Numbered from the stretch's first letter, positions 17,351 to 26,375 are shown. The stretch: 64,000 nt of DNA from Phosphitispora fastidiosa (GCF_019008365.1 NZ_JAHHUL010000006.1:62001-126000); one strand, 5' to 3'. The notes: generated by a model from the sequence alone, not told the origin. Made by a program: numbers and translations.

Positions 17351-17983
17351 TTAGTAGTCGTAATCATCATCATCTTCTGGAAGATCTTCATCATATTTTA
17401 GATCAAAATAGTAGTTTTTTACCGGACTTACAGCGCTTGCTTCCACAGCCATGGGAGCTGTCAGCTCCCGGCCCTGCACTGTCTCGCTGCTGTCTGCTGC
17501 CGGAGGCAATACACCTACCTTTACCTTTGTCAGTCCGAGAACTTCCGCTGCCATCAGTTGTTCGATTTCAACCCTGATAACTGTTTTTTCACCGATGTTT
17601 TTCACATAAGCCTTACGGCAGCGCGGTTTCTCAATTATTTTTGCGGAAGCCTGCTGGTTGGAAATAACTTTCTTACCGAATTTATTCAGAGGTATAAATT
17701 CAATAAACGTAACGGTGGTCTTTGCGGCACAGGTTTCCTGGTCATATGCATACCAGACATGGACATCATAGTGGCCTTTGACCTGGATGGCTTCGCCCTG
17801 AAAGGGTTTATCTACAATTGCTGCTTCATCTATTGCCGAATTTGAGACAAAATTTCCTAAAACCTGGATGATTTTATGTTTTACCGGTATTTCCAGGTCA
17901 ATAGACCTCTGGTATTTGTAGGTACCTTTTCCGCAAACCGCTTTCGTAATAATTTCCCGCACAACGGGGCGGTCGGTGGTCAT
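17351..17983 (-). CDS. cotE: CotE-like outer spore coat morphogenetic protein (second copy)
   Basis: 210 residues. It opens REIITKAVCGKG, continues with GHYDVHVWYAYDQET and ends its core with MAAEVLGLTKVKVGV, matching the CotE pattern (REIITKAV..., YDINVWYSY..., ETKIVVEV). A Pro/Ser-rich linker and a very acidic Asp/Glu/Tyr tail (DEDLPEDDDDYDY) follow; acidic tails are known in CotE and serve contacts with other coat proteins. ATG behind GGGAGGA. CotE forms the ring that anchors the outer coat in the mother cell. It follows another CotE paralogue by 30 bp. Confidence 0.88.
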   Translation of the reverse strand: MTTDRPVVREIITKAVCGKGTYKYQRSIDLEIPVKHKIIQVLGNFVSNSAIDEAAIVDKPFQGEAIQVKGHYDVHVWYAYDQETCAAKTTVTFIEFIPLNKFGKKVISNQQASAKIIEKPRCRKAYVKNIGEKTVIRVEIEQLMAAEVLGLTKVKVGVLPPAADSSETVQGRELTAPMAVEASAVSPVKNYYFDLKYDEDLPEDDDDYDY

Positions 17984-18013
17984 TTACCAATCCTCCCTTC
18001 AAGAAGTGTTCTG

Positions 18014-18541
18014 CTATTCGGTTTCGGAGTACACCTGAACATATACCTTTGTTTCCCCGATGATTTCAGCATAAATGCTGAGTTCAACCTCCACCTGGAC
18101 CTGACTTGCCGCACTGATAATAGTTTTATGGCATTTAGGTGACTTGACCAGTACGGCTCTGGCATCAACCTGACCAATGATATTTTCACTGATAACACTG
18201 ATGGGAATGACCTCGGTAAATTTAACAGTTTCTTTGGCCACATCTGTTGTCTGGTCATCATTGAAGGCATACCAGACATTAATATCAAATGTCCCGCTGA
18301 CACGGACACTTTTACTGCCATCCCCAGATATCTCCGTGACCAGCGGTTCGGTGAGTTTCAGCCTGGTTACCGAAGATCCGAGGATGCTTGACGGGATACG
18401 TCCAACCGGAATGGCCAAAATCTCTGTATACCGGAAATCCTGTTGTCCTGTCCCGCAGATAGCCTTAGTAATAATTTCCCTGAAAGAAGTGTCTGTAGGA
18501 GCAGCCATTTCCTGCTCCAGTTTGCCGCCAACATCGGCCAT
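18014..18541 (-). CDS. cotE: CotE-like spore coat protein (first copy)
   Basis: 175 residues from the ATG at 18541, behind CAGGAGGGG; a longer frame to 18562 lacks a site. Core motifs are REIITKAICGTGQ, GTFDINVWYAFNDDQT and YAEIIGETKVYVQVYSETE. It lacks the acidic tail of its neighbour, so the two copies probably have different partners. A sigma-K-like promoter lies upstream. Confidence 0.88.
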   Translation of the reverse strand: MADVGGKLEQEMAAPTDTSFREIITKAICGTGQQDFRYTEILAIPVGRIPSSILGSSVTRLKLTEPLVTEISGDGSKSVRVSGTFDINVWYAFNDDQTTDVAKETVKFTEVIPISVISENIIGQVDARAVLVKSPKCHKTIISAASQVQVEVELSIYAEIIGETKVYVQVYSETE

Positions 18542-18650
18542 TAACAATCCCCTCCTGTACAAAATTTATAAATTGAATTATTTATATGATTGGGAAGCAT
18601 GGGTCTCCCTTATGACATCAGCTCCCTTCGCAGGCCACTTAATACTAATG

Positions 18651-18678
18651 TATACTATGATACTGACTTGTATATGGT
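18651..18678 (-). promoter_or_regulatory. Candidate sigma-K promoter for the cotE-like pair
   Basis: Minus strand: AC (18677-18678), 17 bases, CATAGTATA (18651-18659). This fits the sigma-K consensus AC-N16/17-CATANNNTA recalled from Bacillus. The start codon of the first cotE-like gene is about 110 bp downstream. The motif is short, so a chance match is possible. Confidence 0.45.
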
Positions 18679-18816
18679 GACACACCTTTGACTCTTTTTT
18701 TGACATAATCGGGACATCTCTTCATATGTATTTGTATGTGAATGCAGTCCGGCGGATTTTGAAGCCGGTTTAGTCCGGCCGCACTGCCGCGGCGGTTATC
18801 CGGGGAGGTATTTCGG

Positions 18817-20007
18817 TTGAGAATTATCGGCTTTCGTACCGGCAGGTCCGGTAAAAAAGGGTTCCTGATTATTGTGGTCTTCTGTTTATTTATATTCTTT
18901 CTTAGTCGTGGTGTGTACAGTTGGATAAGCCAAATTATTTCTGCTGAATTAAGTTCCGCTTCATTTAAGGGGAAAATAACCATATCTGATGACAACACCC
19001 TTGCAGAACTGGACAGGCAAATCGCGGAGGCCGGGATTAGCGGAGACCCGGGGCAGGTAAAAGGTAAGGCTAACCGGGACAGGACCGGGAAGGGGTATCA
19101 GCTTGTGGTTAAAAGAAGAAACGGGACCCAGACTTTTTTGTTTGAAAAGCCGGGGGAAATGTACGAACCTGAAACCGGCCGAAGATACCTCCTGAGAGAC
19201 GGAGGCGACTGCCTGGAGGCAGCAGTTCATGAGGTTGATGGGAAAAGCCCCTATGGTGAGTTCCTCACCTGGACAGAAGTTAACCGGATTTTTCGCAAAT
19301 TTGACAAGGCCAGGGTTACCGATCTGGAGACAGGGGAGTCATTTACGGTGCAGCGCAGGGCCGGGAGCCTACATGCCGATGTACAGCCTCTGACAGCAGA
19401 GGACAGCGGTATCATGAAAAAAATTTACGGGGGCGCCTGGAGTTGGAAAAGAAGAGCTATTGTTGTTGCAGTAAAGGGGCATAGGATTGCGGCATCTATG
19501 AACGGAATGCCCCATGGCGCCGGCGCCATAGGCGGAAATGATTTTAACGGACATTTCTGCATCCACTTCCGGGACAGCAGGCTTCACAAAAATAAGGTTG
19601 ACCTGGCACATCAGGTGATGGTCTGGAAGGCAGCCGGCAGGTTTGATGAAATGCTGGCAGGGGCCGGAGCCGGGGAGGTGCTTAAAATAATGCTCACTGC
19701 TGTGGAACAGGCTGATTACAAGCTGGGCAAAAGATTGGTAAAATATGAACCCGGAGCAGGGGCAGGGGAAATTGACAGCGCTCTTAGCGGACTGAGCTGG
19801 TTCTCAGCGGGAGAGGTTTCCGCACCATCCGGTGAAAACGGGACTGTGTTTACGGTAAAAGCTTCTTACGGGCTTAAAGACGGTACCCTGGTGAAAAACA
19901 GGGAGATAAAATATGAGCTGATAAAAGTATCCGGGCCTTTTCCTTGGCAGGTACGGGGAACCAGTGTTACGGAGATGCTGCGGGAGGCTGAAACGGACAA
20001 TGGTTAG
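18817..20007 (+). CDS. Membrane-anchored protein with an unnamed conserved C-terminal-type domain
   Basis: 396 residues from a TTG behind GGGGAGG. One N-terminal membrane segment (about 15-36), then an extracytoplasmic part. Residues about 145-280 match the C-terminal domain of the LysM protein at 29669-30928. Shared points are TG-SF, GS-HAD--PLTA-D, IMK-I-GG-W-W-RRA, IA-SM-GMPH, NDF-GHF--HF--SR-H and HQ-MV-KAAG. Several conserved His/Asp residues suggest a metal site or catalysis, but no known peptidase signature is clear. The last 100 residues resemble an ordinary transport-type domain. Transcribed away from the spore-coat locus. Confidence 0.7.
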   Translation: MRIIGFRTGRSGKKGFLIIVVFCLFIFFLSRGVYSWISQIISAELSSASFKGKITISDDNTLAELDRQIAEAGISGDPGQVKGKANRDRTGKGYQLVVKRRNGTQTFLFEKPGEMYEPETGRRYLLRDGGDCLEAAVHEVDGKSPYGEFLTWTEVNRIFRKFDKARVTDLETGESFTVQRRAGSLHADVQPLTAEDSGIMKKIYGGAWSWKRRAIVVAVKGHRIAASMNGMPHGAGAIGGNDFNGHFCIHFRDSRLHKNKVDLAHQVMVWKAAGRFDEMLAGAGAGEVLKIMLTAVEQADYKLGKRLVKYEPGAGAGEIDSALSGLSWFSAGEVSAPSGENGTVFTVKASYGLKDGTLVKNREIKYELIKVSGPFPWQVRGTSVTEMLREAETDNG

Positions 20008-20116
20008 CCATATCAGGGACCTTTTGTAATGACAAAATAGTCCGGGTGTGCTAGAATAAGTAAGAAACAGGACAAAACACCACGAACTGCCACCGTATGG
20101 ATTGGAGTGGGATAAT

Positions 20117-20320
20117 TTGTTACTTACGGTTGAAAAAATGGAAGGCTCCTGGGTTATTATTGAGTGGGGCAAAGATACCTTTAGAATTCCCAAGTTTCTC
20201 GTTCCCGGCGGTGTCAAAGAGGGTGACCAGATTAAGATTGCAGTCAGCCTTCCCACTGATTCAGCACGTCTGAGGCTGGACAAAGGCAGGCAGGTTATCA
20301 CAGAAGACCCGGCTGAATAA
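20117..20320 (+). CDS. DUF3006-like small protein
   Basis: About 67 residues from TTG 20117, behind GGAGTGGGA; TTG 20102 would add five residues. Pattern V-KMEGSWVIIEWGKDTFRIPKFLVPGGVKEGDQIKI fits the DUF3006 family, a small beta-barrel-like domain often found near DNA-uptake or hydrolase genes in Firmicutes. Function unknown. Confidence 0.7.
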   Translation: MLLTVEKMEGSWVIIEWGKDTFRIPKFLVPGGVKEGDQIKIAVSLPTDSARLRLDKGRQVITEDPAE

Positions 20321-20369
20321 TATCAGTCGGACAGAATATTTCAGAAAGCGGCCTTGGGGGTTTGGATAT

Positions 20370-20510
20370 ATGAATAAACTCTGCCGGTTGTGTCTCAGGG
20401 AATGTAAACAGGAAAAGTCAGTCATTATTGTAGAATGCAAGCGTTACTGCCCGGCTCCTGTACAGGTGGAATTCAAGTTTAAGTCTCAAAAGAGGAAGGC
20501 CGGGAAGTGA
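20370..20510 (+). CDS. 46-residue Cys-rich small protein
   Basis: An ATG-to-TGA frame of 46 codons begins 49 bp after the DUF3006 gene. Cysteines (CRLC, C, C, C) sit in the first 27 residues and the tail is Lys-rich, as in small zinc-ribbon-like proteins. The ribosome site is weak (GGGGG). Support is the cysteine pattern and close spacing only. Confidence 0.4.
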   Translation: MNKLCRLCLRECKQEKSVIIVECKRYCPAPVQVEFKFKSQKRKAGK

Positions 20511-20633
20511 AGCATTTTATTCCGCGAAAACCGTATTTTAGCCCCTCAAAAGGGCATTTTATGCCATCTCGACAGGAAAATACGGGAAAAAAGAGAAACA
20601 AAAAGAAAGCTGCATAGTGAGTTAACAAACAGG

Positions 20634-20659
20634 ACCTGTCATAATAGATAGGTTTTTTT
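20634..20659 (+). terminator. Short terminator
   Basis: ACCTGTC (20634-20640) pairs with GATAGGT (20647-20653) with one G-T pair, followed by seven T. Confidence 0.6.
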
Positions 20660-20738
20660 ATTTTCATTGAAATTTTGGGAAATATTATGGAACCTTTTCT
20701 GGTAATTACTCATCATTAATTGAAGGAGAGAAAAACTT

Positions 20739-20990
20739 ATGAACCTTCGTGACTTGTTTAGGACCGGTCCTGGCAAAGACAAAGACCCCCAAGCAGCAAT
20801 TCACCTGGACCAGGAAGATATAACCCGGATGATGAACCATATCAATTCCTACAAAAGAAAAAAGCTGAACAATCGTAGTCCCTACGAAACGTTCAGCTTC
20901 TACCACGGAGAAGAGGTTTTACACAAACTTGGATGTTCACCGGTTGCAGCCAATGACATCCTGCTAAAACCAACGCTTCTCAAAAGATAG
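20739..20990 (+). pseudogene. IS30-family transposase C-terminal remnant
   Basis: 83 residues with a good ribosome site (GAAGGAGAG). Residues 30-60 (MMNHINSYKRKKLNNRSPYETFSFYHGEEVL) look like the end of IS30-type transposases, where NRRPRK/LNNRSPYE-type sequence closes the catalytic domain. The DDE core is absent. The first 28 residues match nothing I know. It is either debris from an old insertion or a small gene that reused a transposase end. Confidence 0.6.
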
Positions 20991-21145
20991 AACTAAAAAC
21001 TGCGCCGCCAACCAACCATGCTCATCCATAAAAACAGGGGTGGATTCTCCGATTACAAAAACACCGAGAGGGAGTCGATCTCCGTTTGGTATGCCCATTT
21101 TTCTCATGATACGCCAGATAAACGAAAAAATCAAACTGCATATGG

Positions 21146-21266
21146 GTTACAAAAGTGGCGTTTCATTTTCAAAACTGGCTTTTCGGGTACAAAAACTTCG
21201 TTTCGTTTACAAATATTCAGTTGTCGATTATAAAGAGTGCATTTCAATTTACAAAGTGGCATTTCG
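21146..21266. repeat. Six 20-bp degenerate tandem repeats, IS21-end-like
   Basis: Units begin at 21146, 21166, 21186, 21206 (21 bp), 21227 and 21247. The approximate consensus is RTTACAAARNTGGCRTTTCR; the best copies are the first and last. Weak further copies flank the array. The 20-bp period equals about two helical turns. Multiple repeats of this kind occur at ends of IS21-family elements, but no istA/istB remains here. Short open frames across it are not convincing genes. The stretch 20991-21448 holds nothing else I can name. Confidence 0.6.
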
Positions 21267-21382
21267 CCTTTCAATTTAGCACAATTTTAGAAAGCTTTTT
21301 GGAGATAGCTATATATATTTCGATATATGCATCTAAATTTCGCATAAATGCGGATTAAATCTTTACAAATGCGTAAAATATA

Positions 21383-21412
21383 TTGTAAAACGCACTTGAA
21401 ATTTGATATAAT
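21383..21412 (+). promoter_or_regulatory. Vegetative promoter of the HTH gene
   Basis: TTGTAA (21383-21388), 18-bp spacer, TATAAT (21407-21412), 36 bp before the ATG of the HTH regulator. Confidence 0.55.
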
Positions 21413-21448
21413 AAAGTGAAAGTGAAACTTAGAAAATGGGTGGCTACT

Positions 21449-21676
21449 ATGCGAGTAAGTTATAAAAAGCTTTGGAAGCTTCTTATCGACAGAGACATGA
21501 AAAAGAAAGATCTGCAGTTGGCAGTAGGGCTAAGCTCAACAACCATTGCCAAACTGTCAAATCATGAAAATGTCAGTATGGATGTTCTGATTAAGGTGTG
21601 TACCATTCTTGGCGTAGACTTCTGTGAAATTATGGAGTTGGTGCCGGATCAGACAATCGAAAGAGACAAATCTTAA
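21449..21676 (+). CDS. Small XRE-type HTH regulator
   Basis: 75 residues from the ATG at 21449. MRVSYKKLWKLLIDRDMKKKDLQLAVGLSSTTIAKLSNHENVSMDVLIKVCTILG is a complete Cro/C1-type helix-turn-helix of the short kind (YozG-like) often found beside restriction-modification and other defence genes. It is the only gene of the following decayed defence cluster that still looks intact. Likely controls its own promoter. Confidence 0.82.
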   Translation: MRVSYKKLWKLLIDRDMKKKDLQLAVGLSSTTIAKLSNHENVSMDVLIKVCTILGVDFCEIMELVPDQTIERDKS

Positions 21677-21723
21677 GTGTACTTCAATTGCCCGGAGTTT
21701 GACCGTTACGCTCGTTTTAACTC

Positions 21724-22293
21724 GTGGGGTTCGGCGCGCGAAGCGTTCTCCTGGGAAGATTTGTGCAACATTTCGATAGACCTCCCGCCCTTGGCGATTA
21801 TCAGCGCGAAATCAATGAAATCCTTATAGAATCCGGATTATTGTACACTCTGACACCTGCAAAAGTAGTTGAACGGGTTCTTGAACACAGTACTTTAACA
21901 CCCGGAGTGGAGAATGATATCGAATCCGTTAAGGAACGAGGGTTAAAAGACTTATTGGAAGAAGCAGTTGTCATCTTTAAGCAGCCTGACCCAGCGGCTC
22001 GAAATGATGCCGTGGAAAAGCTGTGGGATGCATTTGAGCGTTTGAAGACCTAATACACGACACTGGACAAGAAAGGTTCAGCGGCGAAAATCGTTACGGA
22101 TATGAGCGGCGGGCAGACAGAATTCGCCAAACTGTTTGAGGACGAGTTCAAGGCGTTGACAGCTATAGGCAATGGCTTCAGGATTCGCCATCATGAAACC
22201 GATAAAGTCGATATAACAGACAGCAGACACTTCGACTACATATTCAACCGCTGTATGTCGTTGATTGCCTCTGCACTTCAATATCTTAACTGA
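21724..22293 (+). pseudogene. AbiJ-like / HEPN-type abortive-infection protein, broken
   Basis: Two segments in the same frame are split by one TAA (22051-22053): ...EKLWDAFERLKT, stop, YTTLDKKGSAAKIV...LTAIGNGFRIRHHETDK...HFDYIFNRCMSLIASALQYLN. A TAC-to-TAA change would explain it. The pattern (EAxxxF..PDP..R..AVEKLWDAFERLKT, IRHHETDK, DYLF.R..SLI) fits proteins annotated as AbiJ-related. The N-terminus also looks damaged, as no start with a ribosome site is found. Confidence 0.6.
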
Positions 22294-22306
22294 GGGAGGA
22301 ACACTT

Positions 22307-23214
22307 ATGGGTGACAGCTTAATCCCGAACAACGCGAATGCTTTTGACGAGGTCATTTCCATCATAGAGAATGCCCGCGAGAGTGCATTCCGAGCCGTCA
22401 ATCGGGAACTCATCAATATGTACTGGGACATCGGCGAGTATGTGAGCCGCCGAGTTTCTGAAGGTGGTTGGGGCAAGTCTGTCGTCAAGGAGTTTTCTGA
22501 CTTCATACAGAGTCGCTATGTTGGCATTAAAGGTTTTTCTGCGTCCAATATTTGGCGAATGAAGCAATTTTATGAAACATATCACAGCAATGAAAAACTC
22601 GCAACATTGTTGCGAGAATTGACGTGGTCGCACAATCTTCAGATTATGTCGTGCAAAACGGACGAGGAGCGGGAGTTTTATCTCACGCTGTCGGTCAGAA
22701 ACCGCCACTCTTTCCGCGAGTTGAAGAGGCAGATGGACAGCGGCCTGTATGAGCGCACTATGATGTCGGAAATCACCAACAAGCTGATAACCGAACGGAG
22801 TGAAGGTTTGACTGCCCTGCGTGACAGCTATGTCCTTGAATTTTTGGACTTACCCGAAAGCCATAAAGAAAAAGACCTTTTGTAGATCTTCTGTTCTATA
22901 ATCGCGAGCTTCACTGCCTTGTGGCGATAGAACTGAAAATCGGAGAGTTTGAACCGGAACACCTCGGCAAGATGGAGTTCTACCTTGAGGCTCTCGACCG
23001 CGACATCAGGAAAGCCGATGAGAATCCAAGCGTGGGGCTTATCCTTTGTACTAAGAAGGATGCTACGGTAGTCGAGTACGCATTGAGCCGCAGTATGTCG
23101 CCCGCCATGATTGCAGATTATAAATTGCATTTACCGGATAAGCGCATACTTGAAAACAAACTGCGTGAGTTGACGGAGCTTGCTGAAAGCACCGCAGATG
23201 AAGACGACGAATAA
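22307..23214 (+). pseudogene. DUF1016/YhcG-family PDDEXK nuclease, internal deletion
   Basis: Good start (ATG behind GAGGGAGG). The N-terminal domain is intact (NRELINMYWDIGEYVS...GWGKSVV...GFSASNIWRMKQFY...ELTWSHN) to residue 193 (SHKEKDLL), then stop. The sequence resumes in another frame at DLLFYNRELHCLVAIELKIGEFEPEHLGKMEFYLEALDRD. About 40-45 codons are missing, including the first acidic residue of the nuclease core, so the enzyme is dead. Confidence 0.85.
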
Positions 23215-23227
23215 AGGAGGGAACGCC

Positions 23228-23447
23228 GTGGATTTGAATTTTATAAGAGGACAGTTTACCGAAGCCGAACTTGAGGCGGCTATCATCGGTCTGTTCCAAG
23301 AGCAGGATCACGATTATGTCCTCGGCGAAAGACTTGACCGTTCTGCTCTACAAGAATGGATACCCGCCTGAATGGGATGAGGAAGTGTTCGAGAAAGTTC
23401 TGGAGCAGGCGGAAAATTTCAAGAAGTACGAACGGGAGCATATATGA
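23228..23447 (+). pseudogene. Type I restriction HsdR remnant (both ends only)
   Basis: GTG behind AAAGGAGGG gives DLNFIRGQFTEAELEAAIIGLFQEQ...VLGERL, like an HsdR start. From about 23331, in another frame, it continues DLTVLLYKNGYPPEWDEEVFEKVLEQAENFKKY and stops at 23447, like an HsdR C-terminus. The roughly 900 residues between, including nuclease and helicase, are gone. No HsdM or HsdS is left nearby. Confidence 0.7.
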
Positions 23448-23912
23448 TAATTTTTTGGTTGGATTGAGTTAGAGTGTAATTAGAAGATGATTTTATGGAA
23501 AAGAAGGAATGTTAATCGCAAAAAACCAAGCAACGGGCAGGTGTTTATTTTAATTACTGGCACAATCAGTAAGTGAAAAAATGAAAAATGGACATAAAAA
23601 AACCGCGCTGTCGCGGTTTTTAATATTCACCAGGGTAAGGTAAACATAGTTTTGAACATATTTTTCAGAATTACGCCCTCTACCCTAAGGATTTTTTTAA
23701 ATAACCTTAAATACCTTTTCATAAGTCTCCCCCCCAAGTTAATTATATCACAAGCGTGATGAAAAAAATGTCGAATCATGATAAATAAAAGAAAAAATTC
23801 ACAACCTCTTTCTATATAATGCGGTACATACTAAAAGAAGGAATTTATACTTCGATGTTTAACTTAAATTGGAGAAAGATGCGCCGGAGGGAGTCACAGT
23901 TGGAGGTAAAGA
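23448..23912. other. A/T-rich gap with one terminator
   Basis: No coding frame is convincing. Only the terminator at 23599-23622 stands out; the A/T-rich tail near 23815-23820 contains TATAAT, which may serve the ABC exporter genes, but no matching -35 is clear. Confidence 0.4.
23599..23622 (+). terminator. Terminator
   Basis: AAAACCGCG (23599-23607) pairs with CGCGGTTTT (23612-23620), loop CTGT, then T. Closes the decayed defence cluster; A-run on the other side makes it possibly two-way. Confidence 0.85.
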
Positions 23913-24749
23913 ATGAAACTTATTGAGGCCAGGGGATTGACTAAGGAATTCAGGATATTCAGCAGAAGTGAAGGTGTCATGGGTGCCTTCCGGGACCTGT
24001 TTCACCGTAAATACCGGGTACTCCGGGCTGTAGATGAAATTGATTTTGCCGTTGACCGGGGGGAGATGGTGGGATATATCGGGGCCAATGGCGCCGGAAA
24101 ATCAACTACCATAAAGATGCTCACCGGGATACTGGTGCCTACTGCGGGCACTGTCAACGTTAACGGGTACGTTCCCCATAAGCAAAGGGAGTCATACACC
24201 AAGGGCATCGGGGTGGTTTTCGGACAGCGCAGCCAGCTTTGGTGGGATATTGCTGTTATCGAATCTTTTAAACTGCTGCGGCGGATATATGATGTGCCCA
24301 AATCGGATTTTAACCGCAGACTGGAGCAGTTTGACGATATCCTGGGCTTAAGCAGTTTTCTCAATCTTCCTGTCAGAAAACTCAGTCTGGGTCAGCGGAT
24401 GAGGTGTGACCTGGCAGCAGCCCTGCTGCACAACCCGGCTATTTTGTTTCTGGATGAACCCACCATTGGTTTGGATGTACTGGCTAAATCAAAAATCAGG
24501 GAATTCCTGAAGGAAATAAACAATGAGTTTAAGACGACAGTTATCCTTACTACCCATGACCTGGGGGATATTGAGGCCCTATGTCCGAGGGTGGCTATCA
24601 TTGATCAGGGGAAAATGCTTTATGATGGCTCGGTTGATAACCTTTTTTCCCAGTGGGGCCAGGATAAGCTGGAAGACATCGTGAAGAGGATCTACATGGG
24701 GCAAAAACCGGAACCGGGCTTAACGGGGGGAGGCGGCAGCCTTGTTTAA
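23913..24749 (+). CDS. ABC-2 type exporter ATP-binding protein (COG4586-like)
   Basis: 278 residues. Walker A GANGAGKSTT, Q-loop FGQRSQLWWD, signature LSLGQRMRCDLAAALLHNP, Walker B ILFLDEPTIGLD and switch His (TTHDLGD) are all present. GQRSQLWWDIAV and YDVPKSDF are typical of the uncharacterised COG4586 group. That group always pairs with two six-span permeases, as here. The substrate is unknown. The last 8 bases overlap the first permease. Confidence 0.92.
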   Translation: MKLIEARGLTKEFRIFSRSEGVMGAFRDLFHRKYRVLRAVDEIDFAVDRGEMVGYIGANGAGKSTTIKMLTGILVPTAGTVNVNGYVPHKQRESYTKGIGVVFGQRSQLWWDIAVIESFKLLRRIYDVPKSDFNRRLEQFDDILGLSSFLNLPVRKLSLGQRMRCDLAAALLHNPAILFLDEPTIGLDVLAKSKIREFLKEINNEFKTTVILTTHDLGDIEALCPRVAIIDQGKMLYDGSVDNLFSQWGQDKLEDIVKRIYMGQKPEPGLTGGGGSLV

Positions 24750-25545
24750 CCGCCTGCTGCTTTATCTTGAACTGGTCCGAATGGAGTTTGTCAACAACCT
24801 TGCCTACAGGTCGTTTTACTTCACCGGAATCCTTAATTATTCTATCCAGATAGGGGCATACTTTTTTCTATGGGATGCTGTGTATGCGGGAAGCAGGGTT
24901 ATCGGAGGTCTTGACAGGGAGGCTATGATAACATATGTTATTATTGCCTGGGTAGTGCGCTCATTTTACTTCAGCAATCTGGACCGCAGGGTGGGTACAG
25001 ATATCAGGGATGGTAAAATCGCCCTGGAGCTTATCAGGCCTTACAGCTACCAGATGGTCAAATATGCCAGATCCTTTGGTGAAGCGGCATTCAGGATGTT
25101 CTTCTTTGCGCTTCCGGCCGGCGCTGCTATTTATCTGATCAGGCCTTTTACTCTTCCAACCGGATGGGACAGTGTGGCCATGTTTCTGGCGGCTGTTCTG
25201 GGAGCCTTTATAATCAATGCCCAAATTAGTATGATTGCGGGGTTTGCAGTTTTTTTTACCAAAAGCCCCACCGGGGTATATAAGGCCAAACGCGTTATCA
25301 TGGACCTCTTGTCAGGACTTTTACTGCCAATCAGTTTTTATCCCGGCTGGGCCAGGGAAATTATTCAACTGCTGCCCTTCCAGACGGTAAGCTATCTGCC
25401 TAACATGATTTATCTCGGTAAAATCAGGGGTGCGGCTGCCCTTGAGGTTCTGCTCCTGCAGGTATTCTGGATAGCTGTGCTTGGCTTTCTGGCCCACCTG
25501 TTCTGGCGTTTTGCTGTAAAACATGTCGTTATCCAGGGAGGTTGA
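24742..25545 (+). CDS. ABC-2 type permease (COG4587-like)
   Basis: 267 residues, six hydrophobic segments; opens FNRLLLYLELVRMEFVNNLAYRSFYFTG. TTG start overlapping the ATPase stop. EFVNNLAYR and the DRRVGTDIRDGKIALELIRPYSY loop are characteristic of these permeases. It forms the channel with the next gene. Confidence 0.9.
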   Translation: MFNRLLLYLELVRMEFVNNLAYRSFYFTGILNYSIQIGAYFFLWDAVYAGSRVIGGLDREAMITYVIIAWVVRSFYFSNLDRRVGTDIRDGKIALELIRPYSYQMVKYARSFGEAAFRMFFFALPAGAAIYLIRPFTLPTGWDSVAMFLAAVLGAFIINAQISMIAGFAVFFTKSPTGVYKAKRVIMDLLSGLLLPISFYPGWAREIIQLLPFQTVSYLPNMIYLGKIRGAAALEVLLLQVFWIAVLGFLAHLFWRFAVKHVVIQGG

Positions 25546-25550
25546 TACCT

Positions 25551-26375
25551 GTGGGTATGCATCAGTACCGCCCATCAGGACCGGCGGCCAGGTATCTGAC
25601 AATATTTCTGCATTATCTGGCCCAGTATACAAAAATAAAAATGGCCTATAGGTGGGATTTCTTTATACATATATTTACTGAGTTCCTGCAGCAGTCGGTA
25701 AGCCTGATTTTCATCCTGATAATATTTTCCAAGGTTCCAGCCATTCAGGGCTGGACCAGGGACCAGGTATTGTTCATCTATGGCTTCTTCCTGGTTCCCT
25801 TTGGCATTTACAGCGGCTTTTTTAACCACCTTTTTGACGTGCCGGAAAAGTATGTCCTCCAGGGAGAGTTTGACCGGATACTTCTAAGGCCGATAAATGC
25901 CTGGTATCAGGTGGTTGTCGAGACTATGAAGCCTGAGCTGCTGGTAAGTATGATAGTTGGTATCATTATAATGATATATACCGGGAGCAACATGAACCTT
26001 GTTCCCGTATGGTGGGATATACCCCTGGCGGTGATACTGGTTATTGGGGCGGCCCTGGTTTATGCGGGGGTTTATACCTTCCTGGCCAGTCTGGGGTTCT
26101 GGAGTGAAGGGAACCTTGGTCTGATGCCAATGGTTTACAACCTGTCTCAATACGGCAGGTATCCGATGACCATTTACCGCGGACCGGTGCGGTTTATGCT
26201 GACCTGGATACTTCCTTTTGCCTTTGTCGGTTTTTACCCGGCAACCATATTAATGCACAGATATGAGTATATGGGATATGCACTGCTGACCCCGGTTGTC
26301 GGGATTGTCTGCTTTGTTATTGCCTACCTGGTCTGGACAGCCGGAATCAAGAGGTATCGGGGGACAGGCAGCTGA
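25551..26375 (+). CDS. ABC-2 type permease (COG3694-like)
   Basis: About 274 residues with six hydrophobic segments. GTG at 25551 lies 9 bp after AGGGAGG; the frame is open from TTG 25542. The loop KYVLQGEFDRILLRPINAWYQ matches the partner permease's LIRPYSYQ. Third and last gene of the transporter. Confidence 0.9.
   Translation: MGMHQYRPSGPAARYLTIFLHYLAQYTKIKMAYRWDFFIHIFTEFLQQSVSLIFILIIFSKVPAIQGWTRDQVLFIYGFFLVPFGIYSGFFNHLFDVPEKYVLQGEFDRILLRPINAWYQVVVETMKPELLVSMIVGIIIMIYTGSNMNLVPVWWDIPLAVILVIGAALVYAGVYTFLASLGFWSEGNLGLMPMVYNLSQYGRYPMTIYRGPVRFMLTWILPFAFVGFYPATILMHRYEYMGYALLTPVVGIVCFVIAYLVWTAGIKRYRGTGS

Noticed and set aside
22051-22885. Recoding of stops (selenocysteine or pyrrolysine) in the AbiJ-like and DUF1016 genes
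   Set aside because: The stops are TAA and TAG, not TGA; the second coincides with a frame change and a missing segment, so decay explains both.
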